A stretch of DNA of 38,855 nt from an uncultured Clostridia bacterium. GTDB lineage: Bacteria; Bacillota; Clostridia; TANB77; CAG-508. The DNA is taken from the NCBI GenBank assembly GCA_944386665.1, contig CALXBZ010000115.1:1-38855 (forward strand). The letters run 5' to 3'. Both the position numbers and the translations under genes were made by a program. The notes under the pieces are model-generated. The model did no database searches, was not told where the DNA came from, and saw only the letters and a program-made list of their open reading frames with translations. The stretch's first letter is position 1. Every line of letters begins with the position of its first letter. Shown piece after piece: positions 13,011 through 21,731 of this stretch.

Positions 13011-14849
13011 TTGGTAACATTTTTTTATCAAAGCAATAAGAAAATAAATCTTAATCCTGATAAACGTAATAAGATATGTAATGATATCAAATCATTATTT
13101 AAAAACTATTATACTGATTTAGAAGGACCTAAAAGAGAAACTATAGATATCTTAGATAAACTATTTCCTTGTGTTGATGATACTGGAAAACTAGATAAGA
13201 TACCAAGTTTATATGAACAATATAAAACATATACAAGTGCTATACAAAGAGCTTGTTATCCTAGCTATGATGCTATAGTAGATATTAAAGGATTAGATTT
13301 AAAGAGTAATAATCTAGCTGGTACTTATAAAGCAAGTCTTATATACGATTGGTACAATATAGATTTAGAAGCTACTATAGATAAATGCCAAGATGATTGG
13401 GCTATTAAAGGTGAAGCTGCTGCTTATATCTACTGGAAAGAAGAAGTAGTAGAGATAGATGACCCTATACAAAGTATGGAGTTAGATGAGACTACTGGTT
13501 TACCTAAGCTAGTTGAGATACCTAATAAAAGAAATATAACTACTTTTAGAGCTGTAGATGTTAAGCGTATTGACCCTCATAATTTATATTTTGATAGGAG
13601 CCAAGTAGATAATTGGCAATCTTGTAAAAAGGTATATAGAGACTTTATTCCTTTAGAGATTGTTCTTTCTAATACAAGTTATAATCTAACTCGTGATGAA
13701 AAGAAAGAACTAAAACAATTAGTATTAGGTGAAAAGAAAAGTCTTAGTAATCAATACGAAAGTCTTATAAAGGAAGATACTATAGTATATGGTAACTCAG
13801 TAGAAGTCTTAGAGTTTGAAGGTGATTATGTAGACCCTGAAACTTATGAGATATATAGAAATGTAGAAGCTACTGTTGTAGCTGGTAAGTATCTAGCCAA
13901 ATTCCAAGAAAGCAAGAAACCTAAAAGCTCTATTGTATGGGCTGCTTATATGAAGAGGCCTGATACTGGTAGAGGTCAATCACCATTACGTATTCCGGAG
14001 ATATTAAACTCAGTACAGAATATGTGTGCTGACTTAATGATGCAATCCTGGAAATTAAATACTTATCCAACATTCTTAGCTCCTAAAGGAATGTTACCTA
14101 CATACGTAGACCTAGAACCTGGTATGGTAGTAGAATACGATAATACAGATTTATCTATGACTAGCGTACCAAGCAAGATGGATTTCTCATCCGGTCTTAG
14201 AGGATTTGAATTCTCTGACTTTTTCCAAAGACGTATGGAAAGCGCTACTGGTATTAACCAGTATATGCAAGGGGCTATGGATGGTAGTGTAAGAACCGCT
14301 AGTGAAGCAAGTTATATTCATAGCGGAGCTACAATGAGAATGGCTAGAGAAGCTTTCTTATTCTCTCATAACTTCTTATATAAATTAGTTCGTACATATG
14401 CTTTATTCAAGAAAGTATTTGATACTCAAGATGTATCAGTACCTATAGGTAACGACCAGTACGCTATGGTTGATGAAGCTGTACGAAATGGTAATTATCA
14501 ATTTATAATAGGCGGTAGTCAATCCGCTGTAGAAAGAGAGGCTGAAACACAAAAGATATTTACTCTATTCGGATTACCGGTATTCCAAAGTTTAGCAGGT
14601 GTACTTGACCCAATCACTTCTGCAGAATTCCTTAAATGGGTATTGAATAGGATGAACTTCCAAGACACTACCCAAGTAATGGAAATGCTTAATATGAATG
14701 GTATGTTAAGAAAACTTGCTCAACAGATGGGAATACAGAACCAAAACTTTGAAGGGTTTAGACAGGATATGATGGATAGATTTAGTCAACAAGCTCCTCA
14801 AATTGCTGTTGATATGTATAACGAAATAAGAAATGGAGGTAACGTCTAG
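13011..14849 (+). CDS. Portal protein (P22-like)
   Basis: A 612-aa head-vertex channel protein. Evidence: position between terminase and scaffold, length, and P22-type features, namely an acidic helical N-terminus with ...DWAIKGEAAAYIYW (about residue 130) and ...DVKRIDPHNLYFDRS (about 185), a long stem/wing region, and a C-terminal helical barrel rich in Gln and Met (MLRKLAQQMGIQNQNFEGF). The start codon is TTG at 13011, with AAGGA eight bases upstream; no ATG lies near. The stop overlaps the next gene's GTG start as TAGTG. Confidence 0.88.
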   Translation: MVTFFYQSNKKINLNPDKRNKICNDIKSLFKNYYTDLEGPKRETIDILDKLFPCVDDTGKLDKIPSLYEQYKTYTSAIQRACYPSYDAIVDIKGLDLKSNNLAGTYKASLIYDWYNIDLEATIDKCQDDWAIKGEAAAYIYWKEEVVEIDDPIQSMELDETTGLPKLVEIPNKRNITTFRAVDVKRIDPHNLYFDRSQVDNWQSCKKVYRDFIPLEIVLSNTSYNLTRDEKKELKQLVLGEKKSLSNQYESLIKEDTIVYGNSVEVLEFEGDYVDPETYEIYRNVEATVVAGKYLAKFQESKKPKSSIVWAAYMKRPDTGRGQSPLRIPEILNSVQNMCADLMMQSWKLNTYPTFLAPKGMLPTYVDLEPGMVVEYDNTDLSMTSVPSKMDFSSGLRGFEFSDFFQRRMESATGINQYMQGAMDGSVRTASEASYIHSGATMRMAREAFLFSHNFLYKLVRTYALFKKVFDTQDVSVPIGNDQYAMVDEAVRNGNYQFIIGGSQSAVEREAETQKIFTLFGLPVFQSLAGVLDPITSAEFLKWVLNRMNFQDTTQVMEMLNMNGMLRKLAQQMGIQNQNFEGFRQDMMDRFSQQAPQIAVDMYNEIRNGGNV

Positions 14850-15178
14850 TGAACTTTGAAGAAGCACAGAGACTCGCGAACTTCAGGAAAAGAAAACAAT
14901 CCGAAGCAAGTTCTAACTTATCTCAGAAAAAGATAGAGATAACCGAGTTTCTTAAAACCCATAGCATCTTTAAGGATATGCTTGAAACAAAACAAAAAAC
15001 TTACGAAGATTGTATTGAATTTATTTATCTCAATGAGATTATACCAAAAATTAGAGGTACTACCTCGATGGAATATTTATCAGGCTTTAAAGATGGTGTT
15101 AACTATTTTGGTAAAGCCTATAAAGAATATTTTAAAGTACTTGATGATTACAATAATCTTATAGAAAGGGATAAATAA
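14849..15178 (+). CDS. Hypothetical head-module protein (109 aa)
   Basis: Starts at GTG in a TAGTG overlap with the portal stop, with GGAGG about ten bases upstream, and ends in a TAATG overlap with the scaffold gene, so all three are coupled. Helical, with a basic N-terminus (RLANFRKRKQSE) and an aromatic C-terminal part (YLSGFKDGVNYFGKAYKEYF). Small genes at this place often encode head-assembly cofactors, but no family is recognised. Confidence 0.65.
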   Translation: MNFEEAQRLANFRKRKQSEASSNLSQKKIEITEFLKTHSIFKDMLETKQKTYEDCIEFIYLNEIIPKIRGTTSMEYLSGFKDGVNYFGKAYKEYFKVLDDYNNLIERDK

Positions 15179-16107
15179 TGGAAGAACAATTAACGAACAA
15201 TGAACAACAAACACCTGTAGAAAGTTTACCATCTGTAGAAAACTCGGCAACTACTGTTGTTGAAGAAAATGCAAGAGAACAATCTACTGAAAATATAGTT
15301 GATGAGGGTGCAACAAATATTCAATCTGAGGCAGATAGCAAACCCGTAGAGGAGACTTTGCCAAAGATTGATACTCCTAATGCTAAAGAAGATATAGAAC
15401 TTCTTAAAAAGCAATTAGATGAGTATAAGCTCAAAGAGGAAGAAATTAAACAATTATCATCAAGATTAGGTACAAATAATTTTAGTGATATGCAAATCTT
15501 TGAAGCTAATAAACAATTAGATATTATAGACAATCAAGCTCAACAAGCCTATATATCTTTATGTAATCAGTTTGGGGTAGATTACCAACCTGATAAAATA
15601 GAAGCTAGTGCTAATGAGCTTAAGTCTAGAGACCCGCAAGCTTATTATGATTTAAACTATAAGCTTAATCAATTAGATAACGTAGTTAATCAACAACGTA
15701 ATGAAATCAAAAACTTTGTACGAAATAGAGAGATACAACTTTCTACTAAAAAGTATAACAAAATATTAAGTGCTAGTCCTGTATTAAGACAACAACTTGA
15801 CAATTATTTAACCATAGTAAACCCTGCTAATCCTTCTAAGGATATAGATATGTTTATGCAAATAGCACAATCTATACAAGCAGAGGCTTTTGAATATGGT
15901 AAGTTGTTTGCACAACAGGAAGCTAAGAAAGTTGAAGCTTCTCCAGAAACTATATTGAATAATAATTCTATTGTACAAGGTAGTAATGGTGGAACTACAA
16001 CAGGAGCTAAACCATTAACTCTTGCAGATATAGAGAAGATGGATTTGGCTACATATAGTAAATACGCAACAGAGATTGATAGACTACGTTCCGAAGGTAG
16101 ATTATAA
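15178..16107 (+). CDS. Scaffolding protein
   Basis: A 309-aa protein between portal and coat, the standard position. The first ~70 residues are acidic and disordered (E, T, V, N-rich). Then comes a coiled coil (KEDIELLKKQLDEYKLKEEEIKQ), further helices, a Gly/Thr-rich linker (GSNGGTTTGAKPLTLAD) and a short helical end (YATEIDRLRSEGRL), a likely coat-binding segment. Composition and order match podovirus scaffolds. It would direct coat assembly and leave, or be cut, before packaging finishes. Confidence 0.8.
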   Translation: MEEQLTNNEQQTPVESLPSVENSATTVVEENAREQSTENIVDEGATNIQSEADSKPVEETLPKIDTPNAKEDIELLKKQLDEYKLKEEEIKQLSSRLGTNNFSDMQIFEANKQLDIIDNQAQQAYISLCNQFGVDYQPDKIEASANELKSRDPQAYYDLNYKLNQLDNVVNQQRNEIKNFVRNREIQLSTKKYNKILSASPVLRQQLDNYLTIVNPANPSKDIDMFMQIAQSIQAEAFEYGKLFAQQEAKKVEASPETILNNNSIVQGSNGGTTTGAKPLTLADIEKMDLATYSKYATEIDRLRSEGRL

Positions 16108-16129
16108 TTAACTTTGAAAGGAACGCATT

Positions 16130-17928
16130 ATGGCAAATTCAACTACAAATTTTGGTAATAACGAATTTAATAATGCTAATGGCTTAAACCCGATTATATT
16201 TTCTAAGAAGGTAGCATTAGCATATACTAAAAAATCTAAAATTCTTGAACTCATTACTAATGATATGTGGGAAGGTAAACTATAAATCTTGCCTTCCGTC
16301 TAAAAACTCCGCTAAACGGGGAAGCCCTCCAAAGTTAATAGGGTAATCCCGTACCAAGCTTTATAGGCGACTATAGAGTATGGTCTAACGACTAGAGTTG
16401 AAACTCATTGAGTTAATAATTACTCCACGAAAACGGGGAATTGAATGAATAAAGAATACAAAAATAAAGAACTACTAGCTAAAAAATATAATGAATTAAG
16501 GTCGATGCAAAAGGTTGCTGATTACTACGGAGTTAGTAAGAAGTTAATACTTAATTATATGAATAGATTTAATATACCAAGATTTCAGAGACCTCCAGCT
16601 AAACCTAAAATTAAAAAAGAAGATACTTATCATAAAGGTTATATAACAACTTGGAATGGTTATATAAAAGTAAAAGCTCCTATAGACCATCCGTATAAAG
16701 ATAATAAAGGATATATAATGCAACATAGATTAATTATGGAGCAAAGTATAGAGCGATACTTAGAACCTTATGAAGAGGTTCACCATATAGATTACAATAA
16801 ACAAAACAATAACTTAAATAATTTAATGCTAGTAACAAAAACAGAACATATACGTATTCATTTAAAAGATAGTATTCATCCAGTTAAGATATAGTCTGAA
16901 CTTATACAATGGTAAAGTATAAGATGTAAAGGATAAAGAGCCTTTACGATAACATAATGGAGATTAAAAATCAGGGAGATAGAGTTAGAATAGTTCTTCC
17001 TAACCTAGATGGTATTACTATTGGTGATGGTGATTTATGTCCTACTCCTGGCTCTATTGACCCTGAAGCTCTTGACTTGGTAATTGATAAACAGAAAACA
17101 TTCCGTTTTGATATTTCTGATAAACAACTTGCTCAAACACAATTCAAAAATATCGAAGATGGTTATGCTAACGCAGTTGCAGAAAAGGTAGCACAAGTAA
17201 GAGCATTAGAAGTACAAAGAGCAATCTTTGAATACGATGGCGCTACAGTTGATGCTGAAGATACAGAATATGACCATACTAAACACGAATTAGCTGGTGA
17301 TTTCGGTACTGATACTGCTCCTGTAGAAGTAACTCCTCAAAATGCTTATCCGTTTATGCTTCAAGTTAAGATGGCTTTATTAGATAAAGGTGCTATCGCT
17401 GATGATGGTACTTACAACTTCAAACCATTAGAGCAAGAAGCTCAGGATATGAGAGGTGTATTTATTTGTGGTACTAGATTAGCTGCAATCTTATTATCTG
17501 CTTACCAAATTGCTGCTCGTTCTACAGCTGCTGTAGATATGGTAGTACAAGATGGTGTAGTTAAACGTGTTGCTGGCTTGGATGTTCATATTGATAGACT
17601 CTTAGACCAAGTAACTACAACAAAAGGTAATGGTACAGTAGACGCAAATGATAGTACTAGAAAGAAATTTACTAACTTACCATTTATTGCTGGTACTAAG
17701 AACGCTATTACTAAAGCTTCTCAAATCTCTAAAGTAGAAAAAGTTAGAGACCCGTATTGCTTCAATACAATTGTTAAAGGTATGGAACTTTACGGTTTCA
17801 AAGTACTTCACCCAGAAGCTCTCGTACGTGGTGTTGCTAAGGCTTACGAAGGAAAGATTATGGATATCAATGCTTCTATTCCTGTAGTTCAAACAGCACC
17901 TGTACCTACAGAAGACGCTGGAGCTTAG
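16130..17928 (+). CDS. Major capsid protein, split by a group I intron (join 16130-16276, 16960-17928)
   Basis: Spliced product 371 aa. Exon 1 (49 aa) ends ...NDMWEG; exon 2 begins EIKNQGDRVRI. Together they give WEGEIKNQGDRVRIV, the usual N-arm to beta-strand passage of P22-like coat proteins. Without splicing, a stop (TAA, 16283-16285) follows two codons after the exon end. A reading of exon 2 alone would start at ATG 16957, but those three bases are intron and have no ribosome site. Exon 2 holds the HK97-type core (VAEKVAQVRALEVQRAIFEYD helix and strands, FNTIVKGMELYGFKVLHPEALVRG at the end). The start has GAAAGGAA nine bases upstream. Function depends on correct intron removal. Confidence 0.88.
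16277..16959 (+). ncRNA. Self-splicing group I intron in the coat gene
   Basis: Splice sites are fixed by base pairing. P1: exon GGAAGGT (16270-16276) pairs with GCCTTCC (16291-16297), so the last exon U forms the conserved U-G pair. P10: the six bases before the guide's G, AATCTT (16285-16290), pair with the first exon-2 bases GAGATT (16960-16965), five Watson-Crick pairs plus one G-U. The intron ends in G (16959), as required. A P2-like hairpin CTCCG...CGGGG follows P1. GACTA (about 16390-16394) and TAGTC (16892-16896) are likely P7 strands, with the nuclease ORF between them in a peripheral loop. Splicing keeps frame (codon boundary at both sites). 683 nt. Confidence 0.9.
16445..16894 (+). 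CDS. Intron-encoded HNH homing endonuclease
   Basis: 149 aa inside the intron. An N-terminal helix-turn-helix (SMQKVADYYGVSKKLILNYM, residues 20-39) gives DNA specificity. The C-terminal HNH site has the H113-H114 pair (EVHHIDYNKQ), the Asn cluster at 121-126 and H135/H139 (TEHIRIH). It should cut intron-free coat genes near the insertion point, so that repair copies the intron in. The stop codon TAG (16892-16894) is itself part of the probable P7 strand, so ORF and ribozyme overlap. The ribosome site is weak (GGGG), typical for intron ORFs kept at low expression. Confidence 0.9.
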   Translation: MNKEYKNKELLAKKYNELRSMQKVADYYGVSKKLILNYMNRFNIPRFQRPPAKPKIKKEDTYHKGYITTWNGYIKVKAPIDHPYKDNKGYIMQHRLIMEQSIERYLEPYEEVHHIDYNKQNNNLNNLMLVTKTEHIRIHLKDSIHPVKI

Positions 17929-17933
17929 TTTTC

Positions 17934-17952
17934 GAGGGGATTAATTCCCCTC
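17934..17952 (+). other. Hairpin after the coat gene
   Basis: GAGGGGA-TTAAT-TCCCCTC, seven perfect pairs, five bases after the coat stop codon. It is followed by TCTTAACG rather than a T-run, so it is more likely a stability or processing hairpin, or a weak terminator, that sets coat mRNA apart from the tail genes. Confidence 0.5.
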
Positions 17953-17976
17953 TCTTAACGATTAAATAATATTGGG

Positions 17977-17982
17977 TATAAT
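17977..17982 (+). promoter_or_regulatory. TATAAT box directly before a gene start
   Basis: ATTGGG-TATAAT-TAG matches the box before the first early gene (9504-9509, leftward). The ATG of the next gene is only five bases further on. No clear -35 is seen. It is either a promoter giving a leaderless mRNA, perhaps read by the phage sigma factor, or a chance AT-rich match. Confidence 0.3.
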
Positions 17983-17987
17983 TAGAT

Positions 17988-18728
17988 ATGGCTAACAAAA
18001 CTTATTTTGATTTATGTAATGAAGTATTAACAGAATTATTTTATGAGAGAGTAAGTACCTTTGAAGAATTAGATGGTATTGCCGAAGGTATTAAAGTTAA
18101 ACAAGATTTAAATTCTGCTCTTAATATGGTGTGTAATAGTGAGAATGCTCCATTTAGATTTAGAAAATGTGAGTTTGACTTAGCACTTGTCGAAGGTATT
18201 AAAAACTATGAAATGCCTAATGGTTATATCGACTATATGAGATATAGAGATACTCCAATAGTATTGGTATATGAAGAGGACCACGAGTATCTACCTGTTA
18301 CTTATGGTATGCCTTTACAATATTGGATAGATAACGGTAAAGAGATTTCTTTATATCCTATACCAGACTCTACTCAAACAGGGCGTCTTATTAAAGTAGA
18401 GTTCTATACAAATGATTTTGCTAGAAACAAATGTGGTGTTTTAAAACCAGAAATGAAACTAGCAGATGATGAACCTATTATACCAAACCATCATAGAGAT
18501 ATTCTTAAATGGAAAGTATGTGCTGATTGGAGAGCTTCATTAAACGATGCTAAAGCTTTATTCTATGAAAGAAGATATAAGAAAGCTTATACAAATCTAA
18601 TAGCAGACCAGAAGCTTACAAGAGATTATCCAGCTGGATTTAATATTATGGGTAATAACTTAAAGAATTATCAGAATAGTATTATTAGAGCTTTCTATTT
18701 ACCATCAACAGCTAAAAGGATTTATTAA
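17988..18728 (+). CDS. Head-tail connector / tail adaptor protein (246 aa)
   Basis: Position (first after the coat), length and helical N-terminus (DLCNEVLTELFYERVSTFEELDGIAEGIKVKQDLNSAL) fit the adaptor ring proteins that podoviruses place below the portal (P22 gp4 / T7 gp11 role). A conserved-looking stretch ...IKNYEMPNGYIDYMRYRDTP... is followed by a beta-rich middle and a C-terminal helix with ALFYERRYKKAYTNL. No Shine-Dalgarno sequence precedes the start. The stop overlaps the next ATG (TTAATGG). Function is by analogy. Confidence 0.7.
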   Translation: MANKTYFDLCNEVLTELFYERVSTFEELDGIAEGIKVKQDLNSALNMVCNSENAPFRFRKCEFDLALVEGIKNYEMPNGYIDYMRYRDTPIVLVYEEDHEYLPVTYGMPLQYWIDNGKEISLYPIPDSTQTGRLIKVEFYTNDFARNKCGVLKPEMKLADDEPIIPNHHRDILKWKVCADWRASLNDAKALFYERRYKKAYTNLIADQKLTRDYPAGFNIMGNNLKNYQNSIIRAFYLPSTAKRIY

Positions 18729-21184
18729 TGGCAGGAACTATTAAATACTATAACTTAACAGGTGGACTTAATACAGTTCAAGGATTGGGTACAATCAATC
18801 AATCTCCTAAACGTACAGAGTCTCCTGATATGATGAATGTTGAATATTACAAATTAGGTGGTATTCAATCTATGGAAGGTAACCAACAATTTGCAAATGT
18901 ACTTCCATCATCTATTACATTAGGTTATGAGTATATATATCAAAATACAAAATATATGATAGTATGTACTTCTGATGGTACTGTATATAGATATGATAAA
19001 CCCTCTAGTGAATTTATTCAAATATATAAATTTGCTACTCCTACAGAACGTCATAGTATTTGTACTTTTAATAATGGTATAGTAATAAGTAATGGTGTAG
19101 ACGATTTAATTTTTTATCAATACGGACGCCATCAATTACTTCAAGGTAGTCTTACTTTAACTCAAGACTCTACAGAAATAACTGGTACTGATACTAAGTT
19201 TCTTACTGATTTATCTATTGGAGATTATATTGAATTCGCAGATATAGAAGGTAAATTTAAAGTAGTTACAATTACTGATGATACTCATTTAACAATAGAT
19301 AGAGTACCAGAGTTTGAAGCTAGTCAACTATATTATGCTTGGACTAATGGTGATACTACATTATATACAACAACAATTGATAATAGTACTAATGTAAATG
19401 TTTATAATATAAATGGGACTAGTGTTAGTATAGCTTATACTAATGGGAATATAGCAAATAATGTACTAAGTATACAAACAAAACAAACTGTAACCCAACA
19501 AGGAAGTAATTATAAAGATTGGACACAACCTAATCCAACTTCTAATACGTCTTATGGAACAATATCAGGTAATATAGAAAATCCATATACGTTATTCTCT
19601 GGTGGTGGCTATGGATTCGCTTTTGGAACAGTTACAGTAACCTGGAATTTTCCAGTTACATTGAGACTTAGTTCAATTAGTTATAGAATTGTTGAGGCTG
19701 GTTACTCTAGATTAACGGTTAGAGTGTATAATCAAAATAATACTTTATTATCTGTTAGAGAAATAGACCAGACGAGTGGTGATATTTTTAATGACACCTT
19801 TAATACTGTAACTGATACAACAAGTATAAGAGTAGAATTTAATTATCCCTTAGTATCTGGTGGACCTGGTTTTGCTCTTGTAGGAGAAATAAAACTATAC
19901 GGTAAAGAGAAATATAGTTATAACTACACATCTGAAGAAGTTGTTAATACTAACTACAACTATTCAGAATCTGATAATCAAACTCTTGATACTAACCTTA
20001 GTAATGTTAGTTATTACCTAAGTGATATATCAGAACTTAATGCAGTATATACTACTGATGATGAAAACATACGTAGAGAAATAAGAGGGCTTGCTCTTAA
20101 CTCATACCAAGGTAGAATATTCGTAGGTGCTAATGATGGAACTTTGTATTATTCTGGAGTAGGTTTAATCCACGGATGGAACTTACAAAAAGATGATGCT
20201 GGAGCTATACCCTCATTCTATGATGATAACTCTGATTTTACCGCGTTAGGTTTATGGGATAAATATTTAGTAATATGTAAGAGAGAAAGAAGCTATTTAC
20301 TTGATGGTACTAATGCAGACCAAGGGCAATGGATTTTAAACCCTTATAGTGATTATACTTGTGATAGTCAACAATCTTGGTTAGTAGCTAATAACTCCTT
20401 TATAGTATACTCTCGTAGTGCTGGTGGTATATATCCATTACTTCAAAGAACAATCTATAACCCTAACTATCAGGGTGTGGATATGAGTGTAAAGATAAGG
20501 GATAGTTTTTATAATCTTAATGAAAGTAAATTCCCTTTTATATTCCCAGTATATCATCCAAGAAAAAAATATATAATGTTCTATATGCCATTTATTTATG
20601 GCAATGGAAGTAACTATTGTTATATATTTGATTTACAAACAAAGACTTGGTTACTTAGAGTAGTACCGCAAGAAGTAACTTGTGCATTTAGATATGATAA
20701 TAAAATATATATAGGTACTCGAACTGGTAAAATACTAGAAGAATTTAAAGGTAGTAACTTTGATGGAGAGCCTATAGAGTTTTATTGGAAATCACCATTC
20801 TTTACATTCGGACAAGGAACTGATTATCTATCTACTAGAGAATTTAGAGTTAGTATAAGCGAAGATAGTTTAAATAAATTCTACGTTAGAAATAGAAGAG
20901 ATGGAGAGGGTAAGCAAGACTCCAGATTAATTACACAATCAGTTCAAGGTGGAAATACTCTTATATGGAATACTGTTAATCAAGAAGGAGATAATATAAC
21001 AGATACAACTTGGGATAATTATAACTGGGTTATAAATAAATATAGTGTAAAACGTTTTCCATTACCTAGACAATTCTTCCAACAAATGCAAGTAGAGTTT
21101 TACGGTAAAGGATTAGATGAAGGAATGAGAATATTTGGTTTTGAGATAGACGGTATACAACTAGAAGAAGTAACCTGGAGATAG
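18728..21184 (+). CDS. Tail tube / neck stabilisation protein (818 aa)
   Basis: Large beta-rich protein. The start (YYNLTGGLNTVQGLGTINQ, then SPDMMNVEYYKLGGIQSMEG) is typical for podovirus tail-hub or stabilisation proteins (P22 gp10 or T7 gp12 role), which begin by listing packed loops and then form a beta-propeller. Repeats such as YIYQNTKYMIVCTSDGTVYRYD and later GRIFVGANDGTLYYSG look like propeller blades. A middle insert (about residues 250-395: TSYGTISGNIENPYTLFSGG and on) is like a jelly-roll or carbohydrate-binding domain and may be an acquired host-binding module. Coupled to the adaptor gene. Confidence 0.7.
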   Translation: MAGTIKYYNLTGGLNTVQGLGTINQSPKRTESPDMMNVEYYKLGGIQSMEGNQQFANVLPSSITLGYEYIYQNTKYMIVCTSDGTVYRYDKPSSEFIQIYKFATPTERHSICTFNNGIVISNGVDDLIFYQYGRHQLLQGSLTLTQDSTEITGTDTKFLTDLSIGDYIEFADIEGKFKVVTITDDTHLTIDRVPEFEASQLYYAWTNGDTTLYTTTIDNSTNVNVYNINGTSVSIAYTNGNIANNVLSIQTKQTVTQQGSNYKDWTQPNPTSNTSYGTISGNIENPYTLFSGGGYGFAFGTVTVTWNFPVTLRLSSISYRIVEAGYSRLTVRVYNQNNTLLSVREIDQTSGDIFNDTFNTVTDTTSIRVEFNYPLVSGGPGFALVGEIKLYGKEKYSYNYTSEEVVNTNYNYSESDNQTLDTNLSNVSYYLSDISELNAVYTTDDENIRREIRGLALNSYQGRIFVGANDGTLYYSGVGLIHGWNLQKDDAGAIPSFYDDNSDFTALGLWDKYLVICKRERSYLLDGTNADQGQWILNPYSDYTCDSQQSWLVANNSFIVYSRSAGGIYPLLQRTIYNPNYQGVDMSVKIRDSFYNLNESKFPFIFPVYHPRKKYIMFYMPFIYGNGSNYCYIFDLQTKTWLLRVVPQEVTCAFRYDNKIYIGTRTGKILEEFKGSNFDGEPIEFYWKSPFFTFGQGTDYLSTREFRVSISEDSLNKFYVRNRRDGEGKQDSRLITQSVQGGNTLIWNTVNQEGDNITDTTWDNYNWVINKYSVKRFPLPRQFFQQMQVEFYGKGLDEGMRIFGFEIDGIQLEEVTWR

Positions 21185-21198
21185 AAAGGATAGACTTA

Positions 21199-21726
21199 AT
21201 GGAACAATTTATGATACTACCAATTACCTGGTCGCCTGTATATCAAAAAGAAATAGAAGAAATATACAGAATGCTTAAAGACCAAGAACATAAAATATTT
21301 GACCTTACCTGGTATGATATGGGAGGAGATATATTAAATTATGTTGAAGGTCGTATTAAAGAAGATGCAGTATTTGTTATTAAAAAAGACAATGATATCT
21401 GTGCTTTCTTTATGTTAGAAAACCCTAGAACTTTCAAGAATATAATTACTAGAGTAGAAGTTCATACAGTAGTAAGAAAAAAATACTGGGGTAAAACTTC
21501 TCGAGATATTATGAATAGTTTTAGGAACTATTTATTTACTAATTATAATATTAAGAAAGTAATAGCTCAAGTCCCTCAATGTGGATATGGAGTTATTAAA
21601 CTACTTAAAGATATAGGCTTCAAGCACGAAGGAACATTAAAACAAGCATTACTCTTCTTAGATAAAAACAATAAACCAAAATTTTATGATGAGCTTATAT
21701 ATAGCTTAACAAATGAGGAGATTTAA
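21199..21726 (+). CDS. GNAT-fold protein in the virion module (175 aa)
   Basis: The C-terminal two-thirds has the GNAT acetyltransferase pattern: AVFVIKKDNDICAFFMLEN, VEVHTVVRKKYWGKTSRDI (strand then acyl-CoA loop), KKVIAQVPQCGYGVIKLLKDIGFKHEG and a final strand. The acyl-CoA loop (R/Q-x-x-G-x-G/A) is reduced, so activity is uncertain. T7 gp13 and related podovirus proteins between tail and internal-protein genes also have a GNAT-like fold, and are needed for virion assembly rather than enzymatic (established knowledge, by position). An AAAGGA site precedes the start. Confidence 0.65.
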   Translation: MEQFMILPITWSPVYQKEIEEIYRMLKDQEHKIFDLTWYDMGGDILNYVEGRIKEDAVFVIKKDNDICAFFMLENPRTFKNIITRVEVHTVVRKKYWGKTSRDIMNSFRNYLFTNYNIKKVIAQVPQCGYGVIKLLKDIGFKHEGTLKQALLFLDKNNKPKFYDELIYSLTNEEI

Positions 21727-21731
21727 TTATT

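Noticed and set aside
14982-15164. 60-aa plus-strand ORF within the 109-aa gene
   Set aside because: Alternative frame of a well-supported gene, without a ribosome site.
15226-15533. Two minus-strand ORFs opposite the scaffold gene
   Set aside because: Ser/Leu/Phe-rich shadow frames with no ribosome sites in a module read rightward.
16957-16959. ATG at 16957 as a start for the coat protein
   Set aside because: These bases are the end of the intron. Pairing rules place exon 2 at 16960, there is no ribosome site, and the resulting protein lacks the conserved N-arm.
17934-17952. Rho-independent terminator after the coat gene
   Set aside because: The stem is good but no T-run follows, so it was listed as a hairpin only.
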